Shown here piece after piece: positions 60,557 to 64,000 of a DNA stretch of 64,000 nucleotides (position 1 is its first letter; every line of letters starts with the position of its first letter). The stretch is from assembly GCF_004134825.1 (NCBI RefSeq), contig NZ_SDPN01000002.1, forward strand, positions 124,001 through 188,000, written 5' to 3'. The DNA is from Agromyces albus. Its GTDB lineage: Bacteria > Actinomycetota > Actinomycetes > Actinomycetales > Microbacteriaceae. The notes under the pieces were generated by a model, which was not told where the DNA came from, made no database searches, and worked only from the letters and a program-made list of their open reading frames with translations. The position numbers were made by a program, and so were the translations under genes.

Positions 60557-61171
60557 ATGGTGCTTTCTCTCATCCGCCACGGACAGACCGACTGGAACCT
60601 CGCGGGCCGCATGCAGGGTCGCACCGACATCCCGCTCAACGCCACCGGACGGGAGCAGGCGCGGGCCGCTGCAGCGCTGCTCGCCGATCACGAGTGGTCC
60701 GCCGTCGTGAGCTCGCCCCTCGGGCGTGCTCGCGAGACCGCGCAGATCATCGGTGAACATCTGGGCGTGCCGTTCGGCGAGACCTACGACGAGCTCACCG
60801 AGCAGGACTTCGGCGTCGCCGAGGGCACGCTCGTGTCCGAGCTCGACGCCCGCTGGCCGAACCGCGACTTCGAGGGCATGGAGCTCGACGAGGAGGTCGG
60901 GCCTCGTGGCATCCGCGGCCTCGAGCGGATCGTCGAAGACCACGACGGCGGGAACGTGCTCATCGTCGCCCATGGCACGCTCATCAGGCACACGCTCGCC
61001 ACGATCACCGGCCACGAGCCGCGGCATTACCCGAAGCTCGAGAACGCCTCATCGTCGCTCGTCGAACGCGGTGACGTGGGCTGGAACGTGCGCTCGGTTG
61101 CCGGCGTGGACTTCGCCGAGGTGCTCCGCGGCATCGAAGAGCGCGCGACGGAGCTGCGGCTCGCGAGCTGA
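60557..61171 (+). CDS. Histidine phosphatase family protein (phosphoglycerate mutase-like)
   Basis: A 204-residue branch-1 histidine phosphatase. The phospho-His is in LSLIRHGQTDWNLAGRMQGRTDIPLN; the second catalytic region is SSPLGRARETAQI, then the Glu in LTEQDFGVAEG and the His in LIVAHGTLIRHTL. It may act on 3-phosphoglycerate, phosphosugars or nucleotides (CobC/PhoE-like); the sequence alone does not decide. It is convergent with the WYL gene. Confidence 0.92.
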   Translation: MVLSLIRHGQTDWNLAGRMQGRTDIPLNATGREQARAAAALLADHEWSAVVSSPLGRARETAQIIGEHLGVPFGETYDELTEQDFGVAEGTLVSELDARWPNRDFEGMELDEEVGPRGIRGLERIVEDHDGGNVLIVAHGTLIRHTLATITGHEPRHYPKLENASSSLVERGDVGWNVRSVAGVDFAEVLRGIEERATELRLAS

Positions 61172-61192
61172 CCTGCCGTGAATCGACCGACG

Positions 61193-62158
61193 TCAGGCAT
61201 CGTCGACGACACGGGCCGCGCGAACATATCGCTCGGCATACCTGAGCAGCACCGGCCGTAGTTCGGCCGGCGAGTCGACCGTGAAGTCCATGCCGAGCAT
61301 CCCGATGTACGCGGCGATCGTGTCGAGGCTGTCGGCGCCCGTGACGAGCACCGACGTCTCGGCGTCGATCGACTCGACGACGCCGACGGCGGGATTGATG
61401 CGAGCGAGCACGGCCTCGGCGGGGGCGGCGATACGGAGGCGCGCGTGCACCTTCCAGCCGCTCGCCGCGATCGAACGCATCGCGAAGGCGGTGTAGTCGT
61501 CGCCGGGCAGCGGAACGGGGGAGAAGCGTCGGCGCGTCGGCATCCGTGGCTCCATCCAATCGGCGCGGAACGTCTCCCACGTGTTCGCCGACGGGTCGCG
61601 AGCCACGAGGTACCAGCGGCGCTGCCAGTTGAGCAGGCGATACGGCTCGACGAGACGCGCAGCGCCCTGGTAGTCGAAGCGAAGCCACTCGACGTCGCGG
61701 ATGGCGCCGGCGATCGCGCTGAGCACGGCAGGGTCGACCTCGGGGTCGGGGGCATCCGTGCCGGTGTTCTCGGGCGCGTGCTCGGTGGTCGACGTGAGTG
61801 CCGTCACCATCGGCTTGAGGCGCGACGGCAGCACTTGCTCGAGCTTCGCGAGAGCACGAGCGCTCGACTCCTCGATGCCGGTGATGCCTCGGGCGGCGCG
61901 CAGCCCGATCGCGACGGCGACCGCCTCCTCGTCGTCGAGGAGCAGGGGCGGCAGCTTGCCGCCGGCGCCGAGGCGGTAGCCGCCGGTGGCACCGCGTGTG
62001 GCGTCGACCGGGTAGTCGAGCTGCCGAAGGCGGTCGATGTCGTTCCGGATGGTGCGGGGCGAGACGCCGAGTCGAGCCGCGAGCTCGGTGCCCGACCAAT
62101 CGGGCCGCGACTGGAGCAACGACAAGAGGGCGAGCAGGCGCGTGGCGGTGTCGGCCAT
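61193..62158 (-). CDS. WYL domain transcriptional regulator (YafY-like)
   Basis: A 321-residue regulator. An HTH_11 domain is at 1-60 (RLLALLSLLQSRPDWSGTELAARLGVSPRTIRNDIDRLRQLDYPV), then the WYL domain (about 140-220, WLRFDYQGAARLVEPYRLLNWQRRWYLVARDPSANTWETFRADWM) and a C-terminal WCX-like part. WYL domains bind small ligands or nucleic acid. It starts 2 bp after the HxlR gene, so the two regulators are co-transcribed. Confidence 0.92.
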   Translation of the reverse strand: MADTATRLLALLSLLQSRPDWSGTELAARLGVSPRTIRNDIDRLRQLDYPVDATRGATGGYRLGAGGKLPPLLLDDEEAVAVAIGLRAARGITGIEESSARALAKLEQVLPSRLKPMVTALTSTTEHAPENTGTDAPDPEVDPAVLSAIAGAIRDVEWLRFDYQGAARLVEPYRLLNWQRRWYLVARDPSANTWETFRADWMEPRMPTRRRFSPVPLPGDDYTAFAMRSIAASGWKVHARLRIAAPAEAVLARINPAVGVVESIDAETSVLVTGADSLDTIAAYIGMLGMDFTVDSPAELRPVLLRYAERYVRAARVVDDA

Positions 62159-62160
62159 CG

Positions 62161-62595
62161 CTACGCCTCGGCCGACACCTTGGCCGAGTCGTACCGGTTG
62201 CGCGCCTCGATGATGCGCTCCTGGTGACCCTCGGTCCACTCGACGAGCGCCTGCACCGTGCTGCCGAGCGATTCGCCGAGCTCCGTCAGCGCATAGTCGA
62301 CGCGGGGCGGCACGACCGGGAAGACCGTTCGCGAGACGAGGCCGTCGCGTTCGAGGTGGCGTAAGGTCACCGCGAGCATCCGCTGGCTCACGCCGTCGAT
62401 GCGCCGGCGCAGTTCGGAGAACCGCAACGGGCGCTCGGCGAGCAGGGCCAGCACGAGCAGCGACCACTTGTCGGCGATGCGGTCGAGGATCTGCCGCACC
62501 TCGCAGTCTTCACGCGTGTCCCACTGGTGGGCATCGCTCCAAGCGCTGACGGTGCCTTCGGGGTAACCGAGTGACGTTGAAGTGCCTTCTTCCAT
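62161..62595 (-). CDS. HxlR family transcriptional regulator
   Basis: A 144-residue winged-helix regulator. CEVRQILDRIADKWSLLVLALLAERPLRFSELRRRIDGVSQRMLAVTLRHLERDGLVSRTVFPVVPPRVDYALTELGESL is the entire HxlR domain, including the N-terminal Cys often used for redox or electrophile sensing. The ATG at 62595 has GGGAAG upstream. It is divergent from the MFS exporter gene, which it probably controls. Confidence 0.92.
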   Translation of the reverse strand: MEEGTSTSLGYPEGTVSAWSDAHQWDTREDCEVRQILDRIADKWSLLVLALLAERPLRFSELRRRIDGVSQRMLAVTLRHLERDGLVSRTVFPVVPPRVDYALTELGESLGSTVQALVEWTEGHQERIIEARNRYDSAKVSAEA

Positions 62596-62675
62596 ACTTC
62601 CCAATGGTGACCCAAGATGAGGTCAGTTACAAGAGATAACCGTGAGTGGCCATCAGCCGACCTGGGAGTGCAACC

Positions 62676-64000
62676 GTGTCTGTCGAGACCGAAACCCGCC
62701 CGAGCACCTCGATCACCGGGCGGTCGCTCGCCGTGCTCCTCGTGATGTGCGGTGCGATCTTCCTGGAGGGCATCGACGTCGGCATGTTCAACGTGGCCCT
62801 GCCGTCGATTCGCGCCGACCTGCCCATGGAGACCGGTGAACTGCAGTGGATCATCAGCGCCTACATCCTCGGCTACGGCGGATTCGTGCTCCTCGGCGGC
62901 CGCGCGGCAGACCTTTTCGGGCGGCGACGGGTCTTCCTCATCGCGCTCACGGTCTTCCTCGCGTTCACGGGTCTCGGGGCGCTCGCCACCGATCCGTGGA
63001 TGCTCATCGTCGCGCGCGCCGCGACGGGAGTGGCGGCCGCCTTCATGGCTCCCGCGGGCCTGTCGATCATCACGACGACCTTCACCGGCGCGACTCGCGA
63101 CCGCGCGGTGCTCATCTACTCGGGCGTCGGCGCCGGCGGGTTCTCGGTCGGGCTCGTCGCGGGCGGGCTGCTCACGATGTTCGGATGGCGCTGGGTCTTC
63201 ATCGCGCCGCTCGTGATCGCCGCCGCACTGCTCGCGATCGCGGTGCCGTTCATCCCGCGCGCCGCGAACGCGCTCGCGGCGCTCAGCCGCGGCCGCCTCG
63301 ACGTGCTCGGCGGGCTCACGGTGACGACGGCACTCGTCGTGCTCGTGGCGGGCATCGAGGGCGCACCGCACCGGCCGCTGCTCACGACCGTCGTCACCTT
63401 CGCGATCGGCGCGCTACTGCTCCTGGCCTTCGTCGTCGTCGAGCGCCGCGCCGCGCAGCCGCTCGTGCGCTTCGGCATCTTCCGCCACGCGAACCTCGTG
63501 CGGGCGAACCTCGGCGCTGCGCTCCTCGCCGGCGGATTCCTGGGGTTCCAGTTCGTCGTCGCCCTCTACCTGCAGGAGGAACTCGGCTGGTCGGTGCTCG
63601 AGACGTCGCTCGCGTTGCTCGTCTCCGGCATCGACGTCATCATCGCGCCGCTTTTCACTCCGCGGCTCGTGGCCCGGTTCGGCACCCGGCGCGTGATCCT
63701 CGGCGGCCTCGTGCTCGCGGCCCTCGCCTACGCGCTCTTCCTGCCGGTGGCTCCCGATTGGACCTACGCGATGATGTTCCCGAGCTTCCTCGCGATCGGG
63801 CTCGCCTTCGCGTTCGCCTATGGCCCGCTCACGATCGCGGCCACCGAGGACGTCGAAGACGACGAGCAGGGGCTCGCCGGCGGGTTGCTCTACACGGGCT
63901 TCCAGTTCGGCGGTGCGATCGGCCTCGCGGTGGTCTCGGGGCTGCTCGTCGCCCTGGAGTCGACCGAGGCCGAGGGCGTCGAGGCCTACCGCGGAGCGCT
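62676..64000 (+). CDS. MFS transporter, DHA2-like (3' truncated by window edge)
   Basis: The first 441 codons of a major facilitator superfamily exporter, open to the window end. It starts with a GTG preceded by GGGAG 7 nt upstream. Helix 1 is SLAVLLVMCGAIFLEGIDVGMFNVALPSIRADL, followed by WIISAYILGYGGFVLLGGRAADLFGRRRVFLI, the MFS loop 2-3 signature. The GARD-like VARAATGVAAAFMAPAGLSIITT block (motif C region of drug:H+ antiporters) follows. About 12 helices are already present, so a 14-helix DHA2 protein is likely. It is divergent from HxlR-WYL, a usual layout for inducible drug efflux. Confidence 0.9.
   Translation, partial: MSVETETRPSTSITGRSLAVLLVMCGAIFLEGIDVGMFNVALPSIRADLPMETGELQWIISAYILGYGGFVLLGGRAADLFGRRRVFLIALTVFLAFTGLGALATDPWMLIVARAATGVAAAFMAPAGLSIITTTFTGATRDRAVLIYSGVGAGGFSVGLVAGGLLTMFGWRWVFIAPLVIAAALLAIAVPFIPRAANALAALSRGRLDVLGGLTVTTALVVLVAGIEGAPHRPLLTTVVTFAIGALLLLAFVVVERRAAQPLVRFGIFRHANLVRANLGAALLAGGFLGFQFVVALYLQEELGWSVLETSLALLVSGIDVIIAPLFTPRLVARFGTRRVILGGLVLAALAYALFLPVAPDWTYAMMFPSFLAIGLAFAFAYGPLTIAATEDVEDDEQGLAGGLLYTGFQFGGAIGLAVVSGLLVALESTEAEGVEAYRGA

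Noticed and set aside
1-64000. CRISPR arrays, tRNA/rRNA genes, prophage or integrase genes
   Set aside because: I looked for regular spaced repeats, cloverleaf-like stretches and integrase or transposase motifs on both strands and found none I could support.

Overview
The window is about 64 kb of very high-GC DNA. Codon third positions are mostly G or C. Secreted proteins have long Arg-rich signal peptides, many genes look leaderless, and the word GCATCCG/CGGATGC recurs throughout. Together with ACC deaminase, WYL/HxlR regulators and stacks of LacI-controlled glycoside hydrolase genes, this points to an actinobacterium of the Microbacteriaceae (Agromyces/Microbacterium-like), probably from soil or associated with plants. 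That placement is inference; there is no rRNA gene in the window. I saw no tRNA or rRNA genes, CRISPR array, transposase or phage genes.

Layout. 0-1.4 kb: the end of an SDR gene and two small genes. 1.5-17.1 kb: a carbohydrate island with a secreted GH39-like enzyme, a divergent cytoplasmic GH36 alpha-galactosidase, a sugar ABC importer (binding protein plus two permeases), a LacI regulator and a giant secreted GH43-GH51 enzyme. 17.2-23.7 kb: ATP-dependent DNA ligase, ACC deaminase, a TfoX-like protein, a RibD/DHFR-like reductase, a carboxylesterase, a VanZ-like protein and a cupin. 23.7-30.5 kb: a divergent pair of large secreted enzymes, GH59 (galactocerebrosidase family) and GH30 (endo-1,6-galactanase-like). 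30.8-32.6 kb: a 2OG-Fe(II) oxygenase and an XRE-cupin regulator. 32.6-39.7 kb: a ROK regulator, a pyranose/C-glycoside-oxidase-like GMC flavoenzyme, a second sugar ABC importer and a sugar isomerase/epimerase TIM barrel. 39.7-45.1 kb: a two-component system, a GNAT, a PRC-barrel protein and a GT-C membrane glycosyltransferase. 45.2-51.0 kb: a third ABC importer, a LacI regulator and a cytoplasmic GH51 arabinofuranosidase. 51-64 kb: a LysR regulator, two aldo/keto reductases, a NarL-type two-component system, a DUF2306 membrane protein, a TetR regulator with a divergent quinone-oxidoreductase-like gene, an unknown protein, a secreted EEP-family nuclease/phosphatase, a histidine phosphatase, HxlR and WYL regulators, and an MFS exporter that runs off the right edge.

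How the genes may work together. The GH39-like, GH43-GH51, GH30 and GH59 enzymes are secreted and modular. The GH36 and the second GH51 are cytoplasmic. This matches breakdown of type II arabinogalactan or gum-arabic-like glycans: side chains are cut outside, alpha-galactosyl-arabinose or arabino-oligosaccharides are imported, and the products are cleaved inside. Four operator-like sequence classes, each with a central CG as in LacI-family operators, lie in front of these genes; one 14-bp class occurs three times between the GH39-like and GH36 genes. None of the three importers has an ATPase gene in the window, so they probably share an MsmK/UgpC-type ATPase encoded elsewhere. A second possible pathway joins the GMC C3-oxidase-like enzyme to its own importer and a TIM-barrel enzyme, resembling the 3-keto-glycoside and C-glycoside routes known from Microbacterium and Arthrobacter.
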